Shown: positions 50,927-63,427, counted from the first letter of the stretch. The stretch: DNA of 64,000 nt from Zygnema cylindricum (GCA_037447655.1 JBBHKE010001198.1:196179-260178); one strand, 5' to 3'. Notes: generated by a model from the letters alone, not told the origin. Made by a program: numbers and translations.

Positions 50927-52369
50927 TTATTGGGTCCACTTCACTCTAGGGTAGTATTCTTCCCCTTCTCTCTTTGGGTCATTTTCACTTTTATTTCTTC
51001 TCATGGTGTATATATTTTTTGACTTTTCATATTTTTTTTCGTTGTTGTATATATTTGTGAGCATGACTTTGTTGGTTTTGATGCATGTTCGCTTGCTTGT
51101 CTCTCATGCACGATAGCTGTCATGCCGCATCGTGTCGGTTGCTAGCGCGCACGATAACATGCCCACACGCGCGATATTGGGCGCGCGCGCACGACATAAT
51201 ACACGCACGCGCGATATTATAAATGCACGCGCATTATTTCTCACGCACGCGCCGTATTTCTCACCCACGCGCGTTATTTTGCACGCACGCGTAGTATTTC
51301 TCACGCACGCCCGGTATTTCGCATGCACGCACGGTTTAAAGCACGCGCGCGAGGTTTTATGCATGCACACGCAATTTCATGCATGCACGCAGGATTTGAT
51401 GCACGCACGTCTAGCTTTTTCGTTCGCACGTGCAAAATTTTGCGTCAGTTCATTTTTTTATATGTTTGTTGATTCGTACTAATTTCGTGTGTGGTACTGT
51501 TTCGTTTCGTGCGCATGTACACACTTTTCGAGTATTTTGTGCGATACCTTTCATTTCGTGCTAGACCTTTCATTTTGTGTGTTATTCTTCGATTCGTGCG
51601 TATGCACGCGATTTCGAAGTATGGACGTGGAGTATCGTTTGGAGCGAATCGTGATTCCCGGGCGACGCTTCGATATATCATATTTATTTTAGTGGCGAAC
51701 CCATGTAGGTTCGCTCGCACATGTAGTTAGGGAGGGTTTTCACCCTCGGACGGTGGATTTTGTCAAGCGTACGGCAGACGATGTTGGCCGCCTATTGGCC
51801 AACATCTTAAGTAGTTTCATGCATGTAAAGTAGACTAGACATAGGCTAATTTTGCTTAGGCCTATTGTAGCTCTTACTTAGCCTAATTCTCAAACTTAGA
51901 GAATTTAGCTTTTGGACAAGAATTTTCTATTGGCAGCGGAGCTTTTCTTTGCTCTCTCTCTCACCGATTGCCCATGCTTTCTCTTTCTTATTGCTAGCTA
52001 GCTTTTGTGGCTAGATAGGTTAAGAATATTTGCCTTTGTTTTTGCCTCGTTTTTAATCCACACGGCTTCGGCCAAGTCCGGAAGGTTTCCCTCCAAATTT
52101 GTCTTTTTGGCGATTGGTGGAGTGGAGGCTTGAGATGTGGCATCTTCTGTCAAGCTGCGTCGTTCTCCGGAGAGCTGGACGGTTTGTTTGCGTGTATTTA
52201 TGTGTGTGGCATTTCGGTTTTATTGGAAAAATGTAATTTTTGGCTAAATCCGATCTTCTTGGTTTTGGTTGGAAGTGATTATTTTGCTTTGTTGCTTTCC
52301 TTTGAGATAACTCTTGTAAAGAATACGTGGAAGACCCGAGAGCCTAGTGGCTACCTCGCGGCTTAGTAT
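50927..52369 (+). repeat. 3' LTR of the gag-protease element
   Basis: It begins around TTATTGGGTCCACTTCACTC and ends CGGCTTAGTAT; both edges are uncertain by a few bases. It contains the CGCACG array. Its right part matches 44280-45501 closely except for the missing GC-rich block. Confidence 0.75.
51150..51412 (+). repeat. CGCACG/GCATGC array inside the LTR
   Basis: About ten degenerate units of roughly 30 bp combine GCACGCGCG, CACGCACGC and a TATTTCTCACGCACG step. Long alternating purine-pyrimidine runs (GCGCGCGCGCACG near 51180) could favour Z-DNA. A second copy lies at 43082-43199. Confidence 0.8.
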
Positions 52370-52555
52370 AATTTATTGGGTCCACTTCACTCTAGGGGAG
52401 TATTCTTCCCCTTCTCTCTTTGGGTCATTTTCACTTTTATTTCTTCTCATGGTGTATATATTTATTGACTTTTCATATTTATTTCCGTTGTTGTATATGT
52501 TTGTGAGCATGACTTTGCTGGTTTTGATGCATGTTCGCTTGTTTGTCTCTCATGC
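52370..52555 (+). mobile_element. Truncated second LTR start joined to the 3' LTR
   Basis: Directly after the LTR end, TTATTGGGTCCACTTCACTC starts again and matches 50927-51112. It then breaks off after CTCATGCACGA, which gives an LTR-LTR tandem joint. Confidence 0.7.
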
Positions 52556-53520
52556 ACGACAAAGGAGAGGTTTACGCAAAGGCATGTCGTACAGCCACGG
52601 CTGCAAGGCTGCACGTCTACGATGTCACGCAAACACATGTGACATACGAAATCGTTTCAAAAATTACGATGTGTCTTGCGACGCTTCAAAAAGTTTTGAA
52701 AAAATACGGTGCGGCAAAGACAATTTGTACACGGTGACAGCCATCACGGGTATTGTCAACGTATACAATCATCACAAACTTAAGTAACAATTTCAAGTAA
52801 ACACATAGAGACACCTGAAATCCGGGTTCGCCGGATCCGCGCTAAAATACAAAGTAAGTTAGCTAAGTTACAGCCACATGGGGCCCCACCCTTATTTTTT
52901 GAAACATGTGAATAAGCTAATAACTAGGATTTATTGTTGGAAATTGACGTAATAATATGATTTCCACTGATTTATTAATTAATAATTAATAATTGTTGCA
53001 TGACATTGACATAATTTGACATAACTGATATATTGTGGAAACATGGTATAAAACGCCTAATTAGCACTTTGCAATAATGCACGATATATAAGGAAACTAA
53101 TATTTTCGATATGTCACATGATATTGACATAATTATTTGACATATTTTTGGAAACACCATAAAAAGTACATAATTAATACTTTACAATGGATTTTGATTT
53201 GAGACCCTTAACTTTTAGTAAGATTTGCAAAATGTATATGGTCAGTACCGTGTCTGATTTGCGACGCTAATCATGATGTCACGTACTTCCACGATACCAA
53301 AATTACAAAATACAATAATGTTGGAAAAAATCACAAAATTTTCATTTTTTTTTTAATTTTGCTTGACCGACTGTAACCGACATTCTTTTTTTTGAGTGAA
53401 TCAACCAACCGCGACTGCTCGTCCTCCGAAATTTGCCAACCGAATCCATTCCGGATCTGGCGCGAGCGGTCGTTTAATGGTCGATCACGGTTTCGGTATA
53501 CTGTTTGCGACCTCTTGAAC
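52556..53520. other. Unassigned DNA with an empty MITE site
   Basis: I see no gene. 53200-53310 is related to 55715-55745 joined to 56284-56350 and lacks the 538-bp MITE present there. Confidence 0.5.
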
Positions 53521-54062
53521 ACATCGTGCGGAATTCTCTTATCAGCATATCGTGCAGAATTCTCCTAGCAGTATATCGTGCAGAATTCTCTTAGCACCAT
53601 ATAGTGCGAAATTCTCCTAGGAACACATCGTGCCGAATTCTCCTAGCAGTATATCGTGCGAAATTCTCCTAGCAACATATCGTGCGGAATTCTCCTAGCA
53701 GTATGTCGTGCAAAATTCTCCTAGCAACATATCGTGCGGAATTCTCCTAGCAGCATATCGTGCGGAATTCTCCTAGGAACATGTCGTGCGGAATTCTCTT
53801 AGCATTATATCGTGCAGAATTCTCCTAGTAATATACCGTGCAAAATTCTCCTAAAAACTTATCGTGCGGAATACTTCTAGCAACATATTGTGCGGAATTC
53901 TCCTAGCAGCATATCGTGTGGAATTCTCATAACAACATATCGTGTTAAATTCTTGCAGCAACATATCATGCGGAATTCTCATAGCAACATATCGTGCGGA
54001 ATTCTCCTAGCAATATAGCGTGTGGAATTCTCCCTAGCATCATATCGTGCGGAATTCTCTTT
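53521..54062. repeat. 26-bp satellite array, about 21 units
   Basis: Each unit contains CATATCGTGCGGAATTCTCC and TAGCA with one to four changes, so a GAATTC core recurs every 26 bp. The edges are sharp, at CTTGAAC on the left and TTTCCGTGTTCC on the right. Confidence 0.92.
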
Positions 54063-55243
54063 TCCGTGTTCCACATTCCACACCCTATCGCAAAACTCAC
54101 AATATTGAGTATTGTCGATGGCACAATGCGATACGATGCGTCATATAGTCATATGTCTATGTACATGTGTAATGTGCAAAAGAAAAATGGAAAAGTTACA
54201 CAATGTATCATTACTAGGGTACTTTCACATGTGCTAAAGTTACAGTTTTTTTGTGTTGTTTTCCTCCACAACTTAGAAAAAAACGAGAAAATTTGCAGCA
54301 GTATCAAAAAATAGAAATTACCACCTTACAAGTTGTGTTACCTTAAAACTCTATGCGTACAGTAGTTTGTCGTCTAGCGCGATGGAATTTGTCGTGTAGC
54401 GCATTTTGACCCACTTTCGCGTCTTTTTAGCACATGTTCAAACTTTACATTAAATCATCTCGCGTGGTGATTTGAAATAAAGTCCAATAAGGTGAGCCAA
54501 TAGGCAGACGCTGTTGCACGTGTCGAATTTTTTTTACAAATTTTGTGCGCGGAGTACCAAAGAAAAAAACACACTGTATGTTTCCAGCCTCTGTGTACTG
54601 ATTTCCGTTCGCTGATTTGTGCGTACTGTTTTCTATTCGCTGATTTTCGTATTAGTGTGGTCTTTTTTAAACACACGTGTCTTCACACATACGGCATAAG
54701 ATAATCATTCGGCACCTGTCGGCAAGTGGGAAGACGAAAAACGAAATGCATTTGTGTGCGACAGCGAAAAGTATTTTAAGGTTTCGACACGTCGCCAATG
54801 TGGTGTACGGACATTACGAAGTCACAAAAATTGTACATGGTACGGAGAGACGCCTCAAATTGAAGACGAGTATAAGTTTCGCCTCATTTTGTGTACCACT
54901 TCATCTGTTACATTGTTTCGTATACGTCTACGTAAATCACTGTTTTAAGTGACAAGTTATTTGCGTTTACATCCAAATGCTCTGAAAGTTGTACGGAGAA
55001 TCTTCGCTTAAAAACAAAGTAACAAGACTAAGTTTCGGTTACATTCGAAAGTACCCTTAGTGTCAACAGTTTTTCGTCACTTAAAAAAATATTTTATCCG
55101 TACACACCTAAGACGATTTTCAATTTCACACAACCAATCTGAAACTGAGAATCTATATTTACAATCGCAACCGTCAAATCCACAATGCGACATGTGTGTA
55201 CGGAGAAAATATGTTTTAAGCGACGAAAAAATCATTTACACTA
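54063..55243. other. Unassigned DNA
   Basis: No gene was recognised. Short frames are scattered and weak. A GTCGTCTAGCGC/GTCGTGTAGCGC pair lies near 54370-54400. Confidence 0.4.
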
Positions 55244-55442
55244 CACCTTGAATCGTTATTAGCGTATAGAAACTATTAGTGTAAAGAAAAAATTAGGGTC
55301 ATTCATTCTAATGTAGTGTCAAGAGACGTGGCAGATTATGGTCCACGTTCTTAACTGGTGTAATTTATTATATTTAAGGTATCAATGTCAAAAATTTGGG
55401 GTGCCGATATAGAGTACATAAGGCTAATAACGATTCACGGTG
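55244..55442. mobile_element. 199-bp MITE, TA target duplication
   Basis: CACCTTGAATCGTTATTAGC at the left and GCTAATAACGATTCACGGTG at the right are inverted repeats, and TA flanks both. An inverted relative begins at 30710. Confidence 0.75.
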
Positions 55443-55745
55443 TAATGTACAGCAGAGGTTGCAAAAGTCAAAATTTTACATAACCCAAACCGACTGTTAT
55501 TTTTTTTCAAAATTTGAGTTACCGACGCCTGACCGAGTTATGTCACGCTCCAAAATTGTTAATCGTTAACCGACCGGCGTTTACGAAAATAAAATTAAGC
55601 CGAAACCTGATTTCTCGCGACTAACCGTACCTGCCGGTAACCGAAAAAGTACAAAAAGAAATCTTGCTTTTTCACGTGGTTTAAATAAGCCAATAATTAT
55701 GATTTGTCTCGTTCCCTAAGATTTGCGAAATGAATAGTGTTTCTA
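55443..55745. other. Spacer between two MITEs
   Basis: No gene. The right end is the flank that pairs with the empty site near 53246. Confidence 0.4.
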
Positions 55746-56283
55746 CACCGCGAATCGTTATTAATTTCAATAACTCTAATTTGGGTTCTTAAAATTTTGA
55801 TTTTTTTCCTCAAATAGGATGCATTATTTTAATTTTTCCTAGGCGTTAATTAATCTACTGTTCAAAATAGCGTAAAGAATGAAAGTACAATAAGATCTAA
55901 ATAGTGTGGTGTACGGTCAATGTCAGACCGTACATAAATGTACATTTTCAAGTGAAAACTTTACAAAAAATGAATTAAATCAGACGCGCACGCGTAGGAA
56001 CGTGCGCTCAAAAAATGGGATTAGTCTGACACGTAATTTAATCTGACATGTACGGATGTTTAAATTTCACGACGGCGTACGATTTCTAAAATTTTGAACG
56101 GATACATTTATTTATATATATAATTGTACGGGGAATATTCCATTTTTGTTGTTCCCAAATTAGCATTAAGTCGAAATTAGAATACACCTTTTAAAAAACA
56201 AAATCAAATTCTTAATTAGTATCAATTACGTTGAATTGTCTTCAAAACTATTTAAACTTTGACACTAATAACGATTCGCGGTG
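55746..56283. mobile_element. 538-bp MITE with a matching empty site
   Basis: The termini CACCGCGAATCGTTATTA and TAATAACGATTCGCGGTG are perfect inverted repeats flanked by TA. The joined flanks correspond to 53220-53300, where the TA at 53246 is not duplicated and no element is present. Confidence 0.82.
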
Positions 56284-56605
56284 TACCGTGTCAAATTTGC
56301 GACGCTAATCACGATGTCACGTACTTCCACGATACCAACGAGTACAAAGTACAATAATGTTGGATTGTATGGACAGTACAAATTTTTCATTTTTTTTCGT
56401 TTTTGGCTTGACTGACTGTAACTGACTTTTTTTTTTCTGGTGAATCGACCGCCCGCAACCTGTAGAAACTAATGGTTTTATTAGTATTTTCTAGGTCTAA
56501 ATAGAAATATAGAAAGAAGCCGAGGCAGTCTACCTCTAACTTCTCTCGCCAAATCTCAAACTTGTCGCAGTCCCTGAGAACAACTATGGTTTCATACATA
56601 CAGTA

Positions 56606-57107
56606 CACCGCGCATCGTAATTAGAGTAATGAAAAAATTAGAGTAAAAAAAGAGAAAAAAATAATTAGAGTAATTTACTCTAATTTAAGTGATAGAACTG
56701 TTTCAGAAAGGAATTTACTCTAATTTATGCGGTGTACTCTAATTTGGCAAGTTAATATCCTCTGCTGTAAATAAGGTATTCGTACAGAATCTGACAAAAC
56801 GTACAGTTTATCGCCACTATGACGTTTGCACTACGCGGATTGTTAAAACGCAGTTACATGATAATGGCTTGTATTAAATCATTATTTGTACTTTTTTTAT
56901 TTATAAAAGTACAATTTTGCACGGACGGACGTCATCCGTACTCCACACTATTTAAAACGAACATATATTAGAATTAAAAACGCTAATTAAACCTTACCTT
57001 AAATAGTATAATGAAAAAATTAGAATCATTTACTCTATTTGATGTGATAGAGGCGAAATTTCGAGCGACCGAATTAGAGTAATTTACTCTAATTACGATG
57101 CGCGGTG
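56606..57107 (-). mobile_element. 502-bp MITE, copy 2, TA target duplication
   Basis: CACCGCGCATCGTAATTAGA...TAATTACGATGCGCGGTG. It is the reverse orientation of 61045-61546 and the same length. Confidence 0.85.
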
Positions 57108-60100
57108 TAGTTGTTCAAAACGTATTCTACGCACGATTCGAACCCGCGTACAATACGTAGAAATTGGAGAGGTCGATTTGAAAAAATCTTAAAAAACGTT
57201 AATGAATTTCTGTCCGTACAATTTCGTACATGTCAAAAAAAATGAATTGAATATGTACCGCAGTTTGTACGTTTTTTGTCAAATTAGTTGCGTGGTTCAC
57301 ACTTGAAAAATGGGAAAACAAATGTCATAAATTTTGGGATCCGTACGCCAAATTTCAAAAAATGACAAAAAACGCGGCGGTGACGGTTGGGGCAGTTGGT
57401 TTGACCGTTTTGGAGCGTAGCGGCGGACAAAAGACGCAGTTTTATGCGTCAAAACTCGACAGCTGCGTATACCAAACGACAACTGCCGCCCGCCATCGGA
57501 CATCATGTTTGGAATGCACTTTTTCGTTTTCGAAGAATTACGAAAACGAAGCGCACGGACGTGAACCGTACAACAAAGCATTCCCTCTCAAACTTATGAA
57601 AAAACTAAAGGACCTATCAGATAAGAGAACATGTAATGTCAAAAAAAAAAAAAAACACCGATGGAAAAAAAAAAGTTACCATTTTGCCACTCCTTGCTGG
57701 TACTGCTCCTCTATTCCTTTACTGCAAAGCATCTCTCTCTCTCTCTCTTTCTCTTTCTCTCTCTCTCTCTCGCCTCTCTCTCTCGCTCTCTAAAATAATA
57801 TCTCATGTCAGTTTATACTTGGCGTTTTTAGATCCCGGTTTTTACTTAGATGCTTATTTGTACTTTCGATTCCCTAAAGGAATCCTCCTTTTTCATACTA
57901 TTTGTGGTCAGTAGTTAATCTCCATTTTTTCATTATTTCTCTAAGTTCTGGTGGTCTCTGTCTATCTCGGTTCGCAGGAAAAGCTTACTACAGCTTACAT
58001 AACAAATAGTATTACTGTGGTTTTGGTTTTTGTTTCACCAATTAAATGTTGTAAGAAGACAAAGGAAAAATGACACACAAAAAAAGGAAATAGTTACATA
58101 TCGTGTGGCTTTGTTGGTAAAATGTTAACTAAGTTAATTTTTTGGTTATTTGTTTTATGTTTGAGTAAGGGAACTCACCAAATTAGGTGCCAAAAATTGT
58201 CACATGTAGTTTGTCACTTTGTAGTTTGTGGTAAGCTTAAATCTGCAGAAGGAGTAGAGTATTTGATTACTGGGTGGTGTAACATTCAGCTGTACAGACA
58301 ACAGCTGTCTTGCGAGATAGTTTTACTCGGCGTTTTGGAGGGTAAATGTCAGTCATAAAAAACTAGCCTGATGTAGCTGGCATAGTAAAGGTTGTTTAAC
58401 AAGTTTGCAGCTGTGTACGATCTTTGTATAGGTTTATTAGTTGAGGCCGAAGTAGTAGGTTGTTACCACAACAGCTGGTTGATTATTTCTTGGTTGCTTG
58501 CATGAAATCCGTTATTTGCGATTATCAAGGTGGGTTGCTGAAGTAGCACCTTTGGCCCATTTAGGGATGGGAGAGGGGTAGAGGGGTAAAAAACTCCGTA
58601 AATTTTGTAAAAAAAATTCCATGCAAAGATGTCTTGTTTTTACTATGTAAGTCCAGACCACTTTTAATCATTTAAACAAATATTAAGTGTTTTCTTGTTT
58701 TTCTACTGGGTTTTGTTCTATATTTTTTAATGAAGTTGCTGTGAATGTAAGTTTAGTATGGATGATGTTTATAAAATGTCGTCTCATAAAATGGAGACTC
58801 TGTTTTGTTAATGTCTTTAGTGGATCTACTGTACAAGATTTTGCCATTTTTTCTTCAAATTATTGTTCAACAATTCGTGATAGAAGTACAAAAACTGTTT
58901 TCGGACTGCAATACGCCAATAATTGTTACTGAATTGCCATTAAAGTTAAGATATAATTAAATTAAGGGCTATTTTAGTGTTAATAATTTTGATTTTCGGT
59001 CCACATGACGTGGACAATTCGCGACCGCAAAAAAAAAATCGCTAAGAAAAAACAATCAGTATTGATAATGCTGTTTTTGGTTTTGAGTACAAAAATAATG
59101 GGATGGAATTATTGTTGTCATTAGCCCTAATAGGCATTCACGGTGTAGTTCATGGAGCAAATGCAAGAGTTTTGACCTATTCCTCTCCATTTTTTTTTGT
59201 ATTCAGGAACAATTTTGTTGACCATTTTTCCACTGGGCAAAATGGGTTATCGCAATGAAGGTTTTAGTGAACTTTTCAAGGAAATACAAAACCGTCTTTT
59301 TTTAGCTTAATGGTTCAAAATAACAACTCTAGTTAATACATTGGACTTTTTAACGGTGTTTTGAGACGTACGATGGATTGTGGTACGGTTGAAACATTTT
59401 TCATTCGGATAGTGATTATTGGAAAGCTACACTTTGAAACAGGCCATAAATTGATTGTTGTTTGGCACATTCCAGACTATGAAGGATAATAATTTTTGTG
59501 ATTTGAAACACATTAATTTGCAATGGTTCTTTGTTTTTCTCTAAAGATCTTTGCGAGAAAGTTGACAATGTATTCTTTACATCATAAAATGCAGTAGTTT
59601 ACCAGGGAGTAAAAAAAAAAACCTTACACAGAAGCACAGACATCAATACCAATCACGATCTATTTCTAAAATGGAAAAATACTTTAGACTGATTGATCTA
59701 CAGTACTAGTCAGCTACATGACGTGTTTTTTTTTTTTTGTACTTTTTTGCAAAAGTAGTATAACAGATGTATTTTTGAGTCTAACAGATGTATTTATGCT
59801 ATTTTTTTGCGCGTTATTTTAATTACTACCTGTTTTCTAAGTCCTTTGTATAGTTTACATGATGAAATGGTGTGCAGGTTATGTTTATACGTTTATGTTT
59901 TGCTCTTTTGTGGCTGGTTGTAGTTGAGGTTTGTTTTTAGTGTTTTGCAGATTATAAATGAAAATATCACAATTTCACACAATAAGTGTGAACTTTGAAT
60001 CCATGTCTTTTCCTCAAAATAGGTTTCAAGCTCAAAGGTTTTGAATGGTCTTGCGTATCGTTGTGAATAATCTTGGAATCATAACTTTATGCTTCTTTAA

Positions 60101-61044
60101 CAATGTTGAAACCATGTAAAAATACCCATTGTGAATTCTATTTGGTTCATTTTTAACCAGTTTAATTTATCAGAATGAGGACACTTCCGTAAAAGTTTGT
60201 CGGTCCGGGTTAGAAGATGCATAGGTGTTCAGATTCTATTTACACTTCGATCAAAACTAAATAAAAAATCGCCATATTATTGTGTTTTTGTTTTGCATTG
60301 CAAACATCTGTCATACATAGGGCGTCGTTGTCTTCACATAGTTGCAAAATCAAAAAAAAAAAAAGATTAGAATGACTTTCAAAATCGAAACATACATACT
60401 TTAAATTTACTAGCTGTTAAAACTTAGAAAAATTAACTGTTATATTTATAATGAAATTAATGAGCATGAATTGAAAAATATAAAAAGTTTAATCTTTATA
60501 AAACAGAAGCTTTTTAGCCTGTCAGTACAGTTTCTGTAGGTCAGACAGCAACACAATTCACATTAAAATCTAAACATTTATCAATAGTTGCATATTTAGA
60601 ATTAAATTGTCAAGAAAAAAAGACAACCAAGAAAAGGGTGAGGGTAAAGAAACCTTGGGAGTGAGCAGCGACTAGCAACGGAACGGAAGGAGGTTGTCAG
60701 GAAAAACACAGATAAAAAAGAGCTTTTTTTTGTGAAAATTTTGCTAGGTTTTTCAAAATTTTGGGACGCTGAAAGTGAAAGGTCTGCTTGCTCCTGCTTG
60801 GTCCTCTGCTGTTTTTTTTTTGGGGCGCCTGAGGTTTTTTTTTTGGGCATGTTCTAAGTTACTCCAGGGTTATTTTCGGTCTGTACGTACGCTTGCGTGG
60901 CAGTACAGTTTTGATTTGGAGGGCTTCGTACATATCATGTCCGCAAAGCCTTTACTTTTCGTACGGACAAATGGATCAAATCACGACACGCTAGATGACG
61001 TAGGCTGACGTCACGTGTCAGTTCACGGCGGACAAAAAAAAGTA
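57108..61044. other. Region without an identified gene; (CT)n at 57731-57792
   Basis: A CT microsatellite, a possible splice acceptor (TTCGCAG|GAAAAG near 57978) and long AT-rich stretches are present. A MITE-type terminus (GCATTCACGGTG followed by TA) ends at 59145. The region is less repeat-like than the rest of the window, so it could be a host 5' region or intron, but no credible coding frame supports that. Confidence 0.4.
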
Positions 61045-61546
61045 CACCGCGAATCGTAATTAGAGTAAATTACTCTAATTCGGTCGCTCGAAATTTCGAC
61101 TCTATCACATCAAATAGAGTAAATGATTCTAATTTTTTCATTATACTATTTAAGGTAAGGTTTAATTAGCGTTTTTAATTCTAATATATGCTCGCTTTAA
61201 ATAGTGTGGAGTACGGGTGATGTCCGTCCGTGCAAAATTGTACTTTTATAAATAAAAAAAGTACAAATAATGATTTAATACAAGCCATTATCATGTAACT
61301 GCGTTTTAACAATCCGCGTAGTGCAAACGTCATAGTGACGATAAACTGTACGTTTTGTCAGATTCTGTACGAATACCTTATTTACAGTAGAGGATATTAA
61401 CGTGCCAAATTAGAGTAAACCGCATAAATTAGAGTAAATTCCTTTCTGAAACAGTTCTATCACATAAAATAGAGTAAATTACTCTAATTATTTTTTTCTC
61501 TTTTTTTACTCTAATTTTTTCATTACTCTAATTACGATGCGCGGTG
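61045..61546 (+). mobile_element. 502-bp MITE, copy 3, TA target duplication
   Basis: CACCGCGAATCGTAATTAGA...AATTACGATGCGCGGTG, flanked by TA. Same orientation as 8297-8798. Confidence 0.85.
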
Positions 61547-61799
61547 TACCGTTTTCCCATTTTTCAAGTGTGAACCACGCAAGTGATATAACATGATTTT
61601 ACTTTTCATAATTATCATACCTAATGTATGCAACGGAACACCTACATTAACTGGCTCCATGCGCCTCTTAACATTATCTACGGGCATGACTAGACCCGGG
61701 TTGAAAACCCTTGTTCAACTCCCGCAAACCGCAAATTTTTTGTCAGAATAAAATAGTCTGTCTGTTACAAACGGGCAGCCATGGCCTTCACACTCTACC

Positions 61800-62249
61800 G
61801 ACGTGGCGTCGGTAACGGCATCTTCCTTAAATTTTCGCTTTCAACTGTTAAAGTATTTATGGCGGCTTCATTTCGAAAATTTGAAGAAGACGCCCGTACA
61901 CATTTTGAACTTACGGCACTCAAATAGTGTGACGCCGCAACGTCTCTTTTTGGAAATGTCTGTAGACGTGACGATAAATTTCATACATATCCGTGTACAT
62001 TCTGTTCAGTTTACTGAACGGAAAGTACAGATACCTGCATCGAATCATTTCGTTAACTACCGTACAGTTACCGTAACAATTCAAACAGTTACCGTAACAA
62101 TTCAAACAGTTACCGTAATTTTTATATAGGTCGCCGTAAAAATTCAGTTTCAGTTTACAGTAGACGGTTTTTTGCGATTTTTTGAAAAGTCACGTACAAT
62201 ACGTAGAAACCGGAAAAAAAGAAAAAAACTCGCGTATTGAACAACTAGG
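61800..62249 (+). mobile_element. Left arm of a long inverted repeat
   Basis: From about 61830 to 62249 the sequence is an imperfect inverted copy of 62289-62690. For example, ATGGCGGCTTCATTTCG at 61859 matches the complement of 62630-62662. It ends GAACAACTAGGG. A triplicated TACCGTAACAATTCAAACAG unit lies at 62060-62117. Frames in the two arms are mirror products. Confidence 0.7.
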
Positions 62250-62288
62250 GTTTCACATGATACCATACTTTATTTTTGAATGTCCGTA

Positions 62289-63421
62289 CCATAGTTGTTC
62301 AAATTGCGCGATTTTTTCACTTTTTCCGATTGAAACGTAAAATTCGTGACTTTTGAAAAAATTGCAAAAAAACGTCTACTGTAAACTGAAACTGAAAAAA
62401 TACGGAAACCTGTAAATAAATTACGGTAACTGTACAATTTTTTACGGATATGTATGGAATTCCAAGAAAAGATACGCGTAGTTATTGGTATTTTATGTTT
62501 GGTGAACTGAACATAAATATCACGGAACTTGTACGTTATTTCATCGAAAATGTACGGACATTTTCGAAAAGAGACGTTGAACATCACACTAATTTCGCGT
62601 TGGGTAAGTCTGAAAAATGTACGGGCGTCTTCTTCAAATTCACTTTTGAAAGACGCCGCCATGGAATGTTGAAAACGAAACCGCGACGAAGTTGCCTCCT
62701 TATATCCTACCCTCCTCCCTCTAAAGCTTTTTACTATCCTCTCTTCCAGACTTTGACAGAAGCAACCATGCCCATAAATCGAGGAGAGGAGTGGGAGTGG
62801 GAGGAGGGGAGGTAGGGGAAGAGGGTTCGGATGAAGACTTCATGGACGTTGATGTAGGGGAAGAGGATTTAGAGTAGAGATAGACAAAAAAGATGTATTT
62901 TTTTTTTATTAATATGATTGATCTTTTTTTAATATTTTATTTTTTATGTCGTGCAATGGTAAATGTGAAAAACGTTATTTGTTCTTGGTCTGTACTTTAA
63001 TTTTTTGGAGTAATGTGGTGTCAGAGAGATAGAGAGAGAAGGCAAACAGAAGGCGACCATGGTTGCCTGTCAGATAAGTTCAGACAGACGGAATTTAATA
63101 AAACTAGCGGACGTTCGAACCCGAGTTTGCCAAAAAGTCAACAAATCCATTTTGACGACTCCACTACCAGTTGATGAAGAAATTCCGATAACGACATGGA
63201 GTGTGAATTGTATTTAAACATTTTTAATATTTTAGCGCTCATTTAACGGGAAAAACTTGCAAACTGCGCTATATGTATAAGTTTTTTTTTCCATGTACGG
63301 AATAGTACGGAAGGAAATTCATTAACGATTTTTAACGATTTGTTCAAAAGGTTCAATGCGTTCGTTACTTATAATTCGTTGCGATTGGTACGTTCGCACT
63401 AATCGCCGTGAACAACTATGG
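62289..63421 (+). mobile_element. TIR element, CCATAGTTGTTC...GAACAACTATGG
   Basis: Its 12-bp termini are perfect inverted repeats. Flanks TCCGTA (62283-62288) and TTCGTA (63422-63427) differ by one base and may be the target duplication. The first 400 bp pair with 61800-62249. No transposase was found. Confidence 0.65.
62750..62877 (+). pseudogene. Possible captured last exon with acidic tail
   Basis: CTATCCTCTCTTCCAG ends like a plant splice acceptor. One frame after it stays open to a TAG at 62875-62877 and ends with EEGSDEDFMDVDVGEEDLE. It lies inside the TIR element, so it may be a piece of host gene carried by a transposon. No homologue is recognised. Confidence 0.25.
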
Positions 63422-63427
63422 TTCGTA

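Noticed and set aside
53521-54062. CRISPR-like array
   Set aside because: Units are contiguous 26-bp repeats without unique spacers, and the context is plant repeat DNA.
57362-57793. 143-aa + strand frame before the CT microsatellite
   Set aside because: The second half is a CT-repeat translation and the first half has no recognisable domain. It might be a host 5' exon, but nothing confirms it.
60602-60850. 82-aa - strand frame starting MPKKKTSGAPKKKQQ
   Set aside because: The Lys-rich start comes from T-runs on the + strand; no continuation, domain or splice support.
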